Source: Brasenia schreberi (lineage: Eukaryota > Streptophyta > Magnoliopsida > Nymphaeales > Cabombaceae). Taken from it: a stretch of DNA of 64,000 nucleotides. Made by a program: the position numbers and the translations under genes. Positions 13,201 to 24,687 of this stretch are shown one piece after another; position 1 is the stretch's first letter; every line of letters begins with the position of its first letter. The notes beneath the pieces were generated by a model. That model did not search any database. It was not told the DNA's origin and saw nothing but the letters and a program-made list of their open reading frames with translations. The DNA lies in NCBI GenBank assembly GCA_036023115.1, contig JAYKKT010000059.1:2260501-2324500 (forward strand), given 5' to 3'.

Positions 13201-16200
13201 GTCTTTCTGAATCAAGATTCATCTCTTCACCTCCATTTTCTTTTTCTGGTTGAACTTCAATTGGCAAAAGGGGTAGCACCAATGATGATGGCATATCTGA
13301 AGGAGTCATTTCTGCAATATTATAAAAAGGAATATATTCATGAAATATAACATCCATTGTGACATATACTTTCTTTTTTATGGGGTCATAACACTTGTAT
13401 CCCTTCTGAGTAGAAGAGTATCCAAGAAAAATACATCTGATTGATCGAGCATCTAATTTATCTCTTAGGCCATGATAGACATGAACAAAACATGTGCAAT
13501 CAAATATTCTTGGAATAAGATGGAATTGTTTCTGAGCAGGACATAATAGATGAAATTGGGTGTTTCCATCAAGAATTATGCTTGGCATACGATTGATAAG
13601 AAATACTAAGGTTAGTACTGCTTCACTCCAATAACATTTTGGCACATTACCTCCAAGTAAGAGAGTTCTAGATACTTCTAGAATATGTCAATTTGTCCTT
13701 TCAGCAACACCATTCTGTTGGGGAGAGTATACACATGAAGTTTGATGTAGAATTTCATGCTGTAGAAAGTATGAGTGAAGGGATTGAGATATAAACTCTC
13801 CTCTGTTATCACTACGAAAAACTCTTATAGTATGCTGAAACTGAGTCTGTACAAACTGACAATAAACAGGAAGGATATTCTTCACTTCTTCTTTAGTCTT
13901 CATGAGATATAGCATAGTGAATCTAGTACAATCATCGATAAATGAAACAAAATACTTGTAACCATGCACAGATGTAGTAGAATAGGGTCCCCAAATATCT
14001 GAATGAACAATTTCAAATGAAATCGAAGATTTTTCTTCATTAAAAGGAAAGGAAATACGATGGTGTTTTGCCTTTTGGCAAGTGTCACAATTCAAATTTA
14101 AATTGTTACAATATCTAAACTCAGGTAATAACATCTTTATTTTTTAAAAAGGTAAATGTCCTAGTCTTTTGTGTCAGCGAGGTATGTCTTCCTTCTGTTT
14201 CTCTGTAATGACTGTGGAGTGTAATGTTGTTCCATTAGTATCCTCAGATACATAAAGACCTCTTCTGGTACTACCCTGACCAATTATCATCCCCGTCCTC
14301 TATTCCTGAAAGACACATCCATTAGAATAAAAAATTATACGACATTTCAGATCCTGTGTCATAGCAAAGACAGACAATAAGTTCACTGAGATGTTTGGGA
14401 TATGTAAAACATTTTTTTGTATGCCAAAAGATGTAATAATATTCCCTTTTCCCACTATTGGAGTCTTGCTAGCTTGATATTAACCTTTGTCTGAATCAAT
14501 TCATAGTGATTAAAGAAATCTCTGTGACTGACCATGTGGTCTGTAGCCCCAGAATCAATAACCCATGTTCGTGAATAAGAAGAACTTATATTACCCTGGG
14601 TCAAGAATGAGAATGGATAGACAATAGTTGCTTGTGAGTCGCTATGAGAGGATGTAGATGGAACTTATGAATCTATTAAGCGGGCCTTCAGCGGCTCAAT
14701 CTCCCTTTTCATGTCTGCCAATGACGTTGCACTTTCATCTGCCTTTGGTTTTTCAATCTGGTCACTGCTAAAATAAGCCTTATTAGTTCTGTTCTGAAAG
14801 TAGGTAGGTTTTCCCACTAATTCCCAGCATGTTTCCTTGGTGTGACGTGTTTTTTCGCAATGAGTGCAAGTCAATTTGTCTCTTTCTTCATATGGAAAAC
14901 CAGATCTTCCTCTGCCTCTGCCATAACCACCTCTCCCCCTAGCAAATGGAGGAGTATACACATTCCTTCCTACAAAAGCTGTATTTTCTGAATTGATTTT
15001 AGTGTCCTTCTCCAAAAGTTTTCTGTCTTCTTCCCGAAGAAGAAGTGAATAAACTGTGCTCAGGGACGGAAGCTCTTCCCTACTAAGAATGTTGTTCTTC
15101 ACTGCCTCATACTCAGATGAAATGCTCCATAAAAGGTTGAATACTTTGCGTTCTTCAAACTCTTCATTTTGCTCCTGTATGCAATTCTGACATTTAGTCT
15201 TAGAAGTAAAATTGAAGTTCTTCCTAGAATCCCCCGAGTTCTGCATAGTACTCAGTGACTGTTCTTCCTCCATTTAAGAATCTTTTCAATGAGATCGTAC
15301 TTCTTAGCAATATTCTTCCGATGAGCATATGCTTCCTGAACTGCTAGCCAAATGTCCAGAGCTGTTTTCAGAAACATGAATGTGTTGCCTATAGATGGAG
15401 TCATTAATTGGATAAGCCAAGCACTCACCAGTGCATTTTCCCTACACTATCGAGGATAAAGAGGATCTGTAGTTGGGGTGAAGATATTTCACCAGTCAAG
15501 TAATCCCAACGCCCCCTGGCCATAATTGCCAATTCAATCGATCTAGCCCATTGTAAATAATTCTTTCCATCTAACTTCAAATTCGTGATTTGAAATACAT
15601 CCCCTTTATCCGAGAAATTCGATTCATGTCTTTCAATCATCTTCCCTTTTCCCATATTCAGAGATACTTTGTTTCCAAACAATCAATTAAGTGATATTGA
15701 TAGCAAATCGTGAAGGCCTTCCTTAATCTACGATTCAAGAAGAATCATCCACTCAAAGAAATATGTTCACGATAATCTCTTCCAACTTGTATCTAATTCG
15801 ATTGAGAAGAGTAAACCGAGCCCGCTGCGATGATATTTTAGAATTCAACACAAAACTGAACTTCAAATAAGAAATACCACTATTGGATTTGATACATTGG
15901 AGTCAATACTAAATACTTATTAGTATATAGGCCTCAATAGGCTCTGATACCATATTGGATTTACACTAAATACATCATACTTCATTGAAGATTGAAAAGA
16001 ATACAAACTAGGGCTGGGTGGCTCCTTCTTGGCAATCGTCCAGCATTACATGTTTTCTTTTCTACCCAACCCTAATTAAAATCACTTAATTTATACTAAG
16101 CCTTATAACTTGAAAGACCTTATTACCCCTAATAAGTATTTAGTATGACTCGGGTCCCAATGAATCAGAATATGATCCATTGGGATCCAAATCCTAATCT

Positions 16201-19200
16201 ATACATTATGGACTGAACTGAGACACTCTACGGTATACAACATCCTATACTTGTGACTCTAAGTAGTCAACTTGACTTTCTAACATATAAGTGTACTCGC
16301 TTTCCATTTCTTGGGCATCTTTTGGTTTCTCCATATTTCATTAAATAGTCTTCTGAGCCAAGTAATGCCTGTTTCTCCTAGGATTTTCCAAACTTCTATA
16401 GGAATATTGTCTGGTCCTACCGATTTACCACCCTTCATATGTTTAAGAGCCTCTTTGACTTCATTCTTTTGAATACGTCGGCAGAAATTATGGTTTATAT
16501 ACTTTTCTGATTTGGCTAACTCTCCTAAGCTAATACTAACATCTTTATTTTCATTAAAAAGATTATAAAAATAGTTTTTCCATCTATTTCTTATATCATC
16601 ATTTGCCACTAGAATTTTTTCATCCTCGTCCTTGTTGCATCTAACATAATTAAGATCTTTAGTTTTCTTATCTCTAGCCCTAGCTATCCTAAAAATATCT
16701 CTTTCGCCCTCTTTTGAGTTGAATTTTTTATATAAATCCTCCTAAATTTTAACTTTTGCTTCGCTCACAGCCTTTTTCACTTCCTTTTTTGCTTTCTTAT
16801 AAGCCTCTAAAGTTTCACTAGTTTTCTTCACATAATGTAATTTGTAACATGCCCTCTTTGCCTTTATTTTATTTTGCACTACTTCACTCCACCACCAAGC
16901 TTCAATCTATCGTAGGTTAAAAATTATCACCAGATATTTCACTTCGAACCTCGACCATGGGTTTCATCCCCACCAAGGCCACTATTACAATCCCAAAATT
17001 CCCTAGCCATAACATTTCAATACTTGGTAATTGATGGGACATGGAATCTTTCTATAATTTCATTGTAAGTAATGAGTAGTGTCCAACAAAAGAATTTTAG
17101 CACAATGATAGCAAATTTACTTACAGCAGAAAGTCTGAATGGGCAAACTTTGGGCTTTCCTTTCCGACTATATTTGACTAACTGTGAGCCCTTCTTCAAT
17201 GCAATTAGTGCCTGAAGAAAGCAACAACACGGATTATATGCATATGACATCATCAATAAGACTCAAAGTAGAAACTTAAAGAAGCAAAAAGAAATCATCA
17301 GCCACCGCTCACACTATAACAACAGAATGGAATACCAGTAAGAGCAGCAAGGTACGATGTAGGAATAAGATTAGACAGTATAGCTTGGGATTAATCTTGT
17401 GACATTGGTTAACTCCTTTTTTTGCTGAAGTCTTTTCTGAATTGTCAAAATAACTGTAAGTAAATCAATTACATTTACTGTGTTTTGCATCATTAAAGTG
17501 GAGATTCACAGGCAAATCCCACTAAGAATTGGGAACTATAGTTGAACAGATGCATGTGGTTGAAAAAACTGCCTCATCGTCAACATCCCATAATGATTTT
17601 TCTTACCTCTTTTGTTTCTTTTTTTGTGCTTGTTTATGTTTTGCATTGGGAGACTGCCTTATTCATTATGACAATATACATGCACTTCCCAAGAGGCTGT
17701 TTACATGGTGAAACTTTTCATGCAACTGGTACTCTGGGTGGAATCGAAGTACCAGAAGATCCATGTTCAAATGGCAAAACTAACAATGCGTGTGTGAGCT
17801 ACAAGGAAGATTCATGTCTCACAATGCTGAACAATACTCAGAATAGCTCCAAAAAAAAGCCACATGTAAGCAGCTAGAGAAAACGCTTTACTGTCTAATA
17901 TATGATGAGTTTGGATATCACTGCCAAAATTTTTACTCGGCCTCTTGCTTTTTAAGGTATTAAACAAACAGCCACCTTAATAGTAAATGGCACACTTTAC
18001 CTTGGTGATTTTAGATCATGGATGTGATAGCTTTTCGAATTTTCCAAGTGCAACAGAGGTAAGCTTGTCCTTTGGTGATTAAATGCAAAGTAAAAAATCT
18101 CAAATTTAGTCAGAACCCGTTAGTGTACAGTATCTTTGGGAAGGGAAGTGATCGCCTAATCAACTCTGGCAATTCAGGTGGTGGTTCATGAAATTTTGAC
18201 AAGTTAGAGGGTTAAAACTGAGTTTTTCCATTTTCCAATCACATAAAGGTCAGAAGATTAGATTTTCAGTGGTTTTACCCAGTGACACTTAAAAAAGCCT
18301 TCTCATGTGTGAAAGAGGAGAGCTAAATTAAGAGATTAAATGCTTCCTAAGCCTATTTTCTTCTTCTTCACAAAAAAAAAATTATACCAAAATGAGCAAT
18401 AACTTTTAACATTTCATGATAAATGTTGCAAGTGGCTTGAATCTTTTCTCTGGGATCTGAACCTGTCCAAGAGCAGAATCATTATATTTCACCATGTCCT
18501 ATTGGGACTGTCATATAAAGGGATCTTTTCTTTATTATGAGGGCCTTCTTTGCTTGAAGTGGCTGCCCATTAACATGAAGGACAAGGAGGTGTTTGTGCT
18601 CCTCCTTTAGTGTGGATGTTGGGTTGGGCATGTGAACGTGAGGCTTTGAGATTGTCTGTTATGAGAGTGTTAGAGAAAGATCAGAGAGGGTCTTTTCTTG
18701 CTTTCTTCCTGCTCTTTTTTGTTGGTGGGATTGAGGGAAGAGAGAACTCCTTGAGTGGGTTTGTGAATATCCTCTCGATTTGGGGTTTTGGGCATCTCTC
18801 ATTCAAGGATTTTTATTTCCTATGTTGCTGCTGTTATTTGAGATAAAAGCTTCATTAGTCCTTGCTCGTGGACATAGGGTACAACTCCTTGCCGTGATTG
18901 TTGAACCACTAAATTTGGTATGCTCTTCTCCTTCTTATTCCCCTGTTTCTATTATTTTCTTATTTTGGTTTACCATATTCAGTTATTTCTATCTGTTCAT
19001 TGTGGTTCCCATTGCAGCCTATTCTTTGTTATTTGTGTTCTCTTTCCTTTTGCAACAAATAATTGTTTCGAAGTGATTATTCCAAAAAGAGCAACTGATT
19101 AACGAGAGTCAGAATCTGATACAAATGTCCTCAAGTTAAAATGGAAATTAAACAAATGGTCTGCATAAAAACAAACAATTTCCCCTTATTCATAAAATCT

Positions 19201-19321
19201 GAGAATGTAATTTATAACAACAAAACCAAATTGATTTTATACATGTAAAACAGAGAGAGAGAGAGAGACTGACTTGCTCGATATCTCGCTCAGCACTTCC
19301 ATAGTTAACAAGATCTGCCAT
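4206..19321 (-). CDS. PRAF: PRAF-like protein: PH, RCC1 repeats and FYVE domain (3' end not in window)
   Basis: Plant PRAF proteins are large peripheral proteins with a phosphoinositide-binding PH domain, seven RCC1 blades (guanine-exchange-factor-like), a FYVE zinc finger and a C-terminal coiled coil plus BRX domain. Eight coding exons join in frame with GT-AG junctions: 19274-19321 ([16 protein letters not shown]), 17125-17211, 7200-7289, 7009-7095, 6771-6887, 4789-6594, 4475-4651 and 4206-4352, giving about 853 residues. The PH domain covers roughly residues 17-143, the RCC1 repeats 235-620 and the FYVE finger 626-690, with the plant-type [10 protein letters not shown] core. Exons 7-8 encode a Ser/Pro-rich linker and a coiled coil. 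The family is usually about 1,000-1,100 residues, so the BRX end is missing here: it lies beyond the left edge or is lost. Intron 2 is about 9.8 kb because of nested transposons. All visible exons are open. Confidence 0.93.
7290..7806. other. PRAF intron 2, left part
   Basis: Non-coding intron sequence between exon 3 and the 3' tail of LINE copy B. Positions 7436-7460 resemble the TATAGCGG motif near position 110. Nothing else is recognised. Confidence 0.5.
8167..10270. mobile_element. hAT-like DNA transposon carrying a host gene
   Basis: The 2.1 kb insert splits LINE copy B. Its ends are inverted: it opens with CTATGTTG and closes with CAACATAG, followed on each side by GTACCCGTA-rich subterminal repeats (8177-8350 and 10180-10262). 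The 8-bp sequence ATGATCAC flanks it on both sides (8159-8166 and 10271-10278). It fits the nTnnnnAn pattern of hAT targets and continues correctly into LINE sequence. No transposase is visible, so it is non-autonomous. The interior looks like an ordinary plant gene: AAACCCTAA leader (8388-8560), a possible leader intron, and a CHCH-protein reading frame. The hAT assignment rests on target length and pattern; the inverted repeats are imperfect beyond the first 8 bp. Confidence 0.75.
9174..9918 (+). CDS. Small CHCH-domain (Cox19-like) protein gene carried inside the hAT-like element
   Basis: CHCH proteins are small cysteine-rich proteins, mostly of the mitochondrial intermembrane space, that help assemble respiratory complexes. 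Exon 1 (9174-9362) encodes 63 residues with four cysteines at 15, 23, 34 and 45 around the block [10 protein letters not shown]. Two short exons can be chained in frame: 9563-9582 and 9909-9918, the latter ending in TGA. This gives about 72 residues, close to the length I recall for the plant Cox19-like family. A 5' leader with AAACCCTAA (from 8388) and possible leader-intron splice sites lie upstream; the ATG at 9174 follows an acceptor at about 9166. The small exons are inferred from splice signals only. Keeping introns means it was copied at DNA level, not by retroposition. It is antisense to the surrounding PRAF gene. Whether it is expressed is unknown. Confidence 0.65.
11257..11590 (-). 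repeat. 3' LTR of the copia element
   Basis: 334 bp, beginning TGTTGGATTTAC and ending TTTCTAACA, so it has TG...CA ends. It differs from the other LTR at roughly twenty positions counted by eye, so the insertion is neither very recent nor ancient. Confidence 0.93.
15940..15952 (-). promoter_or_regulatory. Primer-binding site of the copia element
   Basis: Read on the minus strand this is TGGTATCAGAGCC, directly next to the 5' LTR. It matches the 3' end of plant initiator methionine tRNA, the usual copia primer. Confidence 0.92.
15953..16285 (-). repeat. 5' LTR of the copia element
   Basis: 333 bp copy of the LTR at 11257-11590. Its inner end reads TATTGG instead of TGTTGG, so the terminal dinucleotide next to the primer site is mutated. 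The outer end TAACA abuts the TATAA target duplication. Confidence 0.93.
16903..17124. other. PRAF intron 2, right part
   Basis: Short intron remainder between the truncated 5' end of LINE copy B and PRAF exon 2. No feature is recognised. Confidence 0.5.
17212..19273. other. PRAF intron 1
   Basis: About 2.06 kb of AT-rich intron between coding exons 1 and 2. Plus-strand frames at 17542-17877 and 18780-19076 are hydrophobic by composition and show no recognisable domain. An AG microsatellite (19253-19269) lies just past the exon 1 donor. Confidence 0.55.
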
Positions 19322-21856
19322 TCCATGAGAAATAATCGCAAGGAAGCCACGAAAGGTGCCAGCACAGCGGCATCAGGTTCAGTCACTATTCCCCTCCTGA
19401 TCAAGGAAAGCTCTTATTTCCAATTATTGAAGAACTTACGATTCCAGAAAATCTCAAATCAACTAATAATTCCTCCAAGAGAACATTATGCACATGAAAG
19501 GCATGATGAATGGCATCCGAACCAGTGATCATGAACAAACACACACAAACTCTGCACGCCCCATCCATGTGAATACAGCATAGTATTGGAGAAAGGAGAA
19601 AATGCCAATCTGCCAAAGTTTTAAATTTCAGAACTCAAACAGAGAAAAGATTGGGCATGCTACTTTAATATTTTCATATAAATCGTATACTTCTAAAAGA
19701 AGCTGTATAGAATTTCCTGGATATTACTCTGCTAAGGTGTTAATTTCATAAGATTGGAAGAGAAATGAGAGATAAGATTGTGACTGTTCAACCTGCCTTG
19801 ATGCATTAGTTTCTCGAAATGCACTTTCAAGAGAGAAAAAACTCCAAACAACCAATTGGAAGTACAAGAGGGAAAAAGAAAGATAGGGTGAATATGGGAA
19901 GAGAATGATTTGCTACAGAACTTTCTGAGGGAAACCTAAATTGAATTCTTGAATCACAGTTTCAACCAAATCTAAGATCAAAGCGCAAAGTTCTTTGAAA
20001 AATGCAACACAAAGAGGAATTGAAAACAAGAACTGCCTGTCCATGGAAACTGAATTGAAATACCGGTATGGGAATCGAGACCACAAGAAATTTTCTCCTT
20101 GTAAGAAAATTTTGTGAATAGCAACTTTTCAGATGCAACAGGAAGCAATTTTTCCTTTCAATTTCTCCTAAAGAACTTCCCACCAAAATCGATATTTTCA
20201 GAAATCATTGTCATCGGTCATTGACAAGATCAGCGGTTCACGTAGATCTGCATCTAGTTCCTTCTTCAGGTTCAGCAAACCTACAGAATTTCCACGATCG
20301 AACCCAGAATTCACACAATGTTCACAAAACTCTATATCTCAAAGATGCTAGGACAGAGGAGGTCGAAGAAAAGAGTCGCCAAACTGTCATCCGCAGATCC
20401 GGCGAGGGTTCGCTTCACTTGACCAGATGTGGTAATTCACAGCACACCTGTGGATTCTTTGTGTATGGAAAACAAGTTAGACGAGGCAATTGGATTGATA
20501 GAGTCAATGGAGTTAAGCAGAGATGTTCCGGCGAATATCTAAACATACAATACTCTAATCGAAACATATTTAAAGCACGGAGAGTTGCAGAAGGTTTGGA
20601 AGCTAACGAAGAAGACGGGGAGTAATGGCTTCAGTCCTGAATTTTTCAGCTTTCACATATTTATACAGAACATAGTCAGTTGGGTAGATGCACTTTGGGG
20701 TATGAAAACTCAAAAATCACAACACCATCCAACTCTCAGCACCACTTAATCCTATACACAATAATGGAGAGAGAGAGAGTACCTGGGGTGGTGATTCACG
20801 ATCCTGGGGATAGAGAGAGAGGGGGGGGAGAGATGCAAGGGAAGAGGAAAAGAACGAGCGGCCATGCGTGACGGAGCGCGCCGACCCTCGACCTTTTCGG
20901 TTCCGCTGGAGCTTTCTGCAACGCAAACACGCCCTGGAACAGAAACCCGCCATTTCCGGTTTGATGACTGTTTCCAACTTTCTTTCCCTCATCTTTTTGT
21001 TTACACGCATGGGTTCGGTTCCAGGTTGCCTCGTGGGTCTGGATTTCATCGAAACTCAAAGGTATTACATTCTACCCTCCTTAACAAAATCCCATCCACT
21101 AAATTGGGCCCATCTAACTCGCTAAGCAAATGTCAAATATCTAACTTAGCAAATCCTGTCATTAATCATTGCTTAACGTGCAATATTTAACTCAATACTT
21201 AGTCTCTCGACGTGAGCTCACCTACACCAGCGGTAGATCTACATTGAGGCGAGGCGGGGTATTCACCCCGTCTCAAATTTCGAAAATCAACTTAAAATTT
21301 ATAGATTGACGGGCTATAATACATAGTTTATGCCACATGGCATGATCCGTAGCAACAATCAATTAACCCAAAAAATATCTCACTTATGCTAAAGAATCCA
21401 CATGAAAAGTTAAAACATTTTTAACTAAACTTCAGATTCAATATCAAAAGGAGTAGACCCTTTACTAAGAACATCTCTGGAAGTATATCCAGAATTTATC
21501 AAGCTTCTTCTTGAAGAGCCACAGCACTTCGAAGAAGTGTTATTATCATCCTAATCCAAACAATCTTCAAGAAAGTCCAATATGTCTTGCTGGGAAGAAA
21601 GAAAATTACAAAGTTCATGCTTTTATTTTACAGTCAAGAAGGTGCCCAAGGTGATTCATAAACAGTTCATGCGCAATAATGACCAAAATCAACTGAAAAC
21701 ATGCATGAAAATCACCTTGGCCAGCAAGTGGGCAGAAGCAAATCACTCTAAGAATGCATCGAAGCTGTGCTTTCACTCATAAGTTGCAACAAAGTTCGGT
21801 GCTTGCACAAGGAAGCACAATAAGCATGGCAAAATATGTATGAACTGAAGCCACCC
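19322..21856. other. Upstream (leader and promoter) region of PRAF
   Basis: No confident gene. On the minus strand a possible non-coding leader exon ends at about 20780 with a CCCCAG/GTACTC donor and is CT-rich, which suits a PRAF 5' UTR. The 134-residue plus-strand frame at 20221-20625 has no recognisable domain and is probably a shadow. At 21228-21300 there is a GC-rich piece (GGTAGATCTACATTGAGG) resembling a transposon end also seen near 50935. Confidence 0.35.
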
Positions 21857-22605
21857 TGTAGACGCCCAAAATTTTTCTTTTAATTCTTACCTTTTTAGGA
21901 AAGTATCCATTTTTGGTAATTTTGGGTTTTCGAAGGAAAAAGGCACTAAACGAGTTGGTTTTGGTACCAAAATTTTATGAAAGCTTTAAAATGATGAAAG
22001 AATACTTTCCTTTCTGAAAAATTCGAATTTTGACAAAATTGGAAAAAAATAACGATTTTGCCCCTGGCATGGAAAAGCTGGATTTCGTTTTTCTTAAAAG
22101 ATTTATGACAAAAACATATGTTGAAAGCTTGCCTTTTGAAAAGATACAGGCATGTATAAGATAATTTGACACCTGAAAAGGTAGGTGGGTGCCCAAAAAG
22201 GAGAGCGAGCATCAAAAAGGGAAAGTGAGATTCCCAAAAAGAAAAGTTCATATTCGGAAAGAAATCAATTACCCGAGGGAAAAGTTGATGTTATCAAAGG
22301 AAAGGAAAGATGGAAGCAAGAATGAACGCTTCCGAAAACGAAGGTTTGGTATCAAACACCTTTCGTAACGTGTCTACGTTATGTTTGGGTATCGAGGTAA
22401 TTAGTATTGATATACATCAATTTGCATCGTCATGCTATTGATATGTTATGATAAGAGCAATTTTAATATCCCAACACTCGTGGAAAGGATTGAATGAGCA
22501 TGATAGTTGATTTTCAAAAACGTAACATGGGCTTAATAGAACACATTCATAGTAGAAAGGCATGTAACATGCATTTGCTTAACCACTGTTACAGCAAGTA
22601 TGTAG

Positions 22606-22989
22606 GTGGAAGTTCAGAATGCTCAGGAGAACGTGGAAGGTGCAGTGAACAGGCTGATTAATTTGTCCGCTGAAAATGAAATTACTAATGCTGCTGTAAA
22701 AGTTGCTGAATCACAGATTCACCTGACAAAGAATGGGGATAGACATACGGACATTGTGGTTCCAACAGTATCAGGAAACATCTATGTTCCTAATGGAAGG
22801 GATGGCACGAAAGTATGTCCATTCCAATTTCGTACTCATGGGAGGATTATGAGCCAAGTTATTTTACTTGATCTCAGTAAACGTGGAGAACAGCAGAAGG
22901 GGCTCATTCTTGCAGCAACTTCATTTGATGGGTATCGGTATCTTGTTCCCCCAGCTGCACAGATGATTGTTGACATTGACGAAACTTGA
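22606..22989 (+). pseudogene. DEX1: DEX1-like fragment inside the solo LTR
   Basis: DEX1 is a plant membrane protein with FG-GAP-like beta-propeller repeats needed for pollen exine patterning. This 127-codon frame carries a block (about 22731-22987) that I recognise as part of its propeller region: VVPTVSGNIYVPNGRDG, then FRTHGRIM, LLDLSKRGEQQKGL and TSFDGYRYLV. Only about 85 residues match. The N-terminal 40 residues (MEVQNAQENVEGAVN...) do not look like DEX1. The segment ends at a stop after VDIDET, where the real protein would continue. It runs without introns and is flanked by unrelated LTR sequence. It is a captured fragment, not a gene; whether it is translated is unknown. Confidence 0.72.
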
Positions 22990-23226
22990 TACAACGTGGT
23001 AACAGGAATCCATCTGGCAAGTGTTCTACCCCAGTTATGACGACCATCAAGTGGTATATTAATGATCAATGAAGTAGCCGATACAAACCCTGAAGAAGGT
23101 GTCCCCTGCTTGAATGATTCTTATGTCATGTCAGCATCAGGAGGTTAAATACACCATCAAGGCCACAAACATTCCCCTGACAATATCAAGGAGCTGCCGA
23201 CCAAGGCAAGATGTGTATCTCTAACG

Positions 23227-23910
23227 GTGGCATCTTTACCTGTTTGCGGTTCATCATCAGGTATCCATGCCAATTATGTTGGTGATCTTTATTTTGTTGG
23301 TTCCACTGATCATGGGTCTGATTTCGCTGCTGAGAATTTGATCAGTAACTTAGATAGTCTAGACGTCAATGCCGTAGATAGTTTGATTTCTGATTTGATG
23401 CACCGTGAGGATTCTTTCGTTGACCATTCTAGCTCTCCTGGATCTGCTTCTATGTGTAAATTGGCTTCATTGAAGAATTGCATAATGAAGTTGTTAGAGA
23501 GAAAAGAAAACGAAATTGATCAGTCAGAAAATGAACTCAGGTCACTGTTCTCTGAAACTGAGGGCATTATCACTTGTCAGGCAGCTACTAATGCAGGTGA
23601 TGGTGTTATGAAAGCGCTTGGGAAAAACACAAAAGACAGCTACCTGTTAAAAGGTTATGCTTTAAACACAGGCTGTGCTGCACAAGGAGTGCCTACAAGA
23701 GTTGCGCCTGCAAGAATCGCTTTCAATCTTCAAAAGACCAATATGCAACTAGGACGCTTATTGGATATGTATCAAATAAAAGCAGTGGATTTGATCGTTT
23801 CACAAAGTGTCATGAAATTACCTGCTCCTATGCTTGAAGACGAAGAAGAATGGCTTTTGAGTCTCTCACGATTCAGTTGTCGTTACCATCAACGTAATGG
23901 AACCATCTAA
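23227..23910 (+). pseudogene. PWR: POWERDRESS-like (SANT co-repressor) fragment inside the solo LTR
   Basis: POWERDRESS is a nuclear SANT-domain protein that works with histone deacetylase HDA9. The 227-codon open frame contains a central stretch resembling the region upstream of its SANT domains: VDSLISDLMHREDSF, then SMCKLASLKNCIMKLLERKE and NEIDQSENELRSLFSETE. The rest (GVPTRVAPARIAFNLQKTN onward) is not recognised and may come from another source. There is no SANT domain. The frame is uninterrupted for 684 bases and lies about 240 bases after the DEX1-like piece in the same orientation, with a short connecting stretch containing stops. My assignment relies on memory of the family and is less sure than for DEX1. 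Confidence 0.5.
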
Positions 23911-24519
23911 AGAGAATCAATCAAATCCGTGGCTGCTTATCATGTTGGCCAAACATAGCAAGCTGTGTTTCCTGCAAATGAAGGCAAAAGATGATCAAGG
24001 CAAGGAAAACACTCCACTTGCCATACGCCGCACCAGTTGGAGCAAACCCATTTTAGCAACTTCTCCACAGCAAACGATTATTAATTTGGAAGGCATGTAC
24101 AACAGCCACTTACCAAGTTCAGCTCCCATCGATTTCTGCAAGGAACACCACAACAGTAAGGAGGACGTGTACAACATCCACTTACCAAATAGCACGATGA
24201 TTGATTTCAGCAAGTAACGGCGGTGATCGACTCGGTGAAGGCAGGTCCATCTATAGCAACGTGAAACAACCAGCTCCACCAGACTAGCTGATCTTCCCTT
24301 GCTGCCAAATCCAGCACAAACTTACCATGTTGAATCACATTAAGCCTCATCCAATTCCATGCTGGTGGTTGAATTTAGCAACTAACTATAGCAAGCAGTT
24401 GCCAGAACCAGCAGCACTTCCCAAATACGATTTTTGCAGCAATTACATGCCAAAAACGAATTTGATCAGCAAGGCAACTTGCCTTGCCCAATGCTACACC
24501 AAAGGGGCACCTTTTGGCC

Positions 24520-24527
24520 TATAAAAG
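24520..24527 (+). promoter_or_regulatory. TATA box of the LTR promoter
   Basis: CTATAAAAGGAG lies about 100 bases upstream of an AG-rich leader-like tract. This fits the U3/R boundary of a plant LTR promoter firing rightwards. Confidence 0.6.
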
Positions 24528-24626
24528 GAGCCTGAAGGAGGCTGCAAAGGGATCCCCCGGTGACCACAAAACCTCAATCCGGGAAAACCAAGAAAACAAG
24601 AACAGTCAGTCCGAAAATTTAGAGAA

Positions 24627-24628
<2 letters not shown>

Positions 24629-24681
<53 letters not shown>
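24629..24681 (+). repeat. AG microsatellite
   Basis: About 26 uninterrupted AG units inside the LTR, just after the presumed transcription start. Confidence 0.95.

Positions 24682-24687
<6 letters not shown>

Larger units (their letters stand above)
11257..16285 (-). mobile_element. Ty1/copia LTR retrotransposon, full length but decayed
   Basis: A complete element with two LTRs, a primer-binding site and the copia gene order on the minus strand: gag (15425-15682 and 14665-15273, zinc knuckle [14 protein letters not shown]), integrase (13688-14134, SDIWGP, FIDDCTR and SDNRGEF), reverse transcriptase (12833-13645, YVDD at 12550-12561, YFLGIKV at about 12440) and RNase H (11979-12185, DADWVGS). 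The order integrase before RT defines copia. The 5-bp repeat TATAA flanks it (11252-11256 and 16286-16290), and removing the element restores LINE copy B. Frameshifts and stops split the polyprotein into several frames, so it is not coding-competent. It lies in the same orientation as the host PRAF gene. Confidence 0.95.
7807..16902 (-). mobile_element. RTE-type LINE, copy B, interrupted twice by other transposons
   Basis: One minus-strand LINE present in three pieces: 7807-8166 (3' end with CAA tail), 10271-11256 (RT C-terminal part with an FVDD box) and 16286-16902 (RT N-terminal part). The pieces are colinear with copies A and C when two insertions are removed: a hAT-like element (8167-10270) and a Ty1/copia element (11257-16285). 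Both interruptions have clean target duplications, so the LINE came first. It is 5'-truncated near 16902, where similarity to copy C stops abruptly after the CACCACCAAGCTT motif. It sits in PRAF intron 2 in the same orientation as the gene. Stops break the frame, so it is not autonomous. Confidence 0.9.

Noticed and set aside
17542..17877. 111-residue plus-strand frame with hydrophobic segments in PRAF intron 1
   Set aside because: No recognisable domain, lies fully inside an intron on the opposite strand, and its hydrophobicity follows from T-rich composition.
20221..20625. 134-residue plus-strand frame upstream of PRAF
   Set aside because: No domain recognised, and it overlaps the likely minus-strand leader region.
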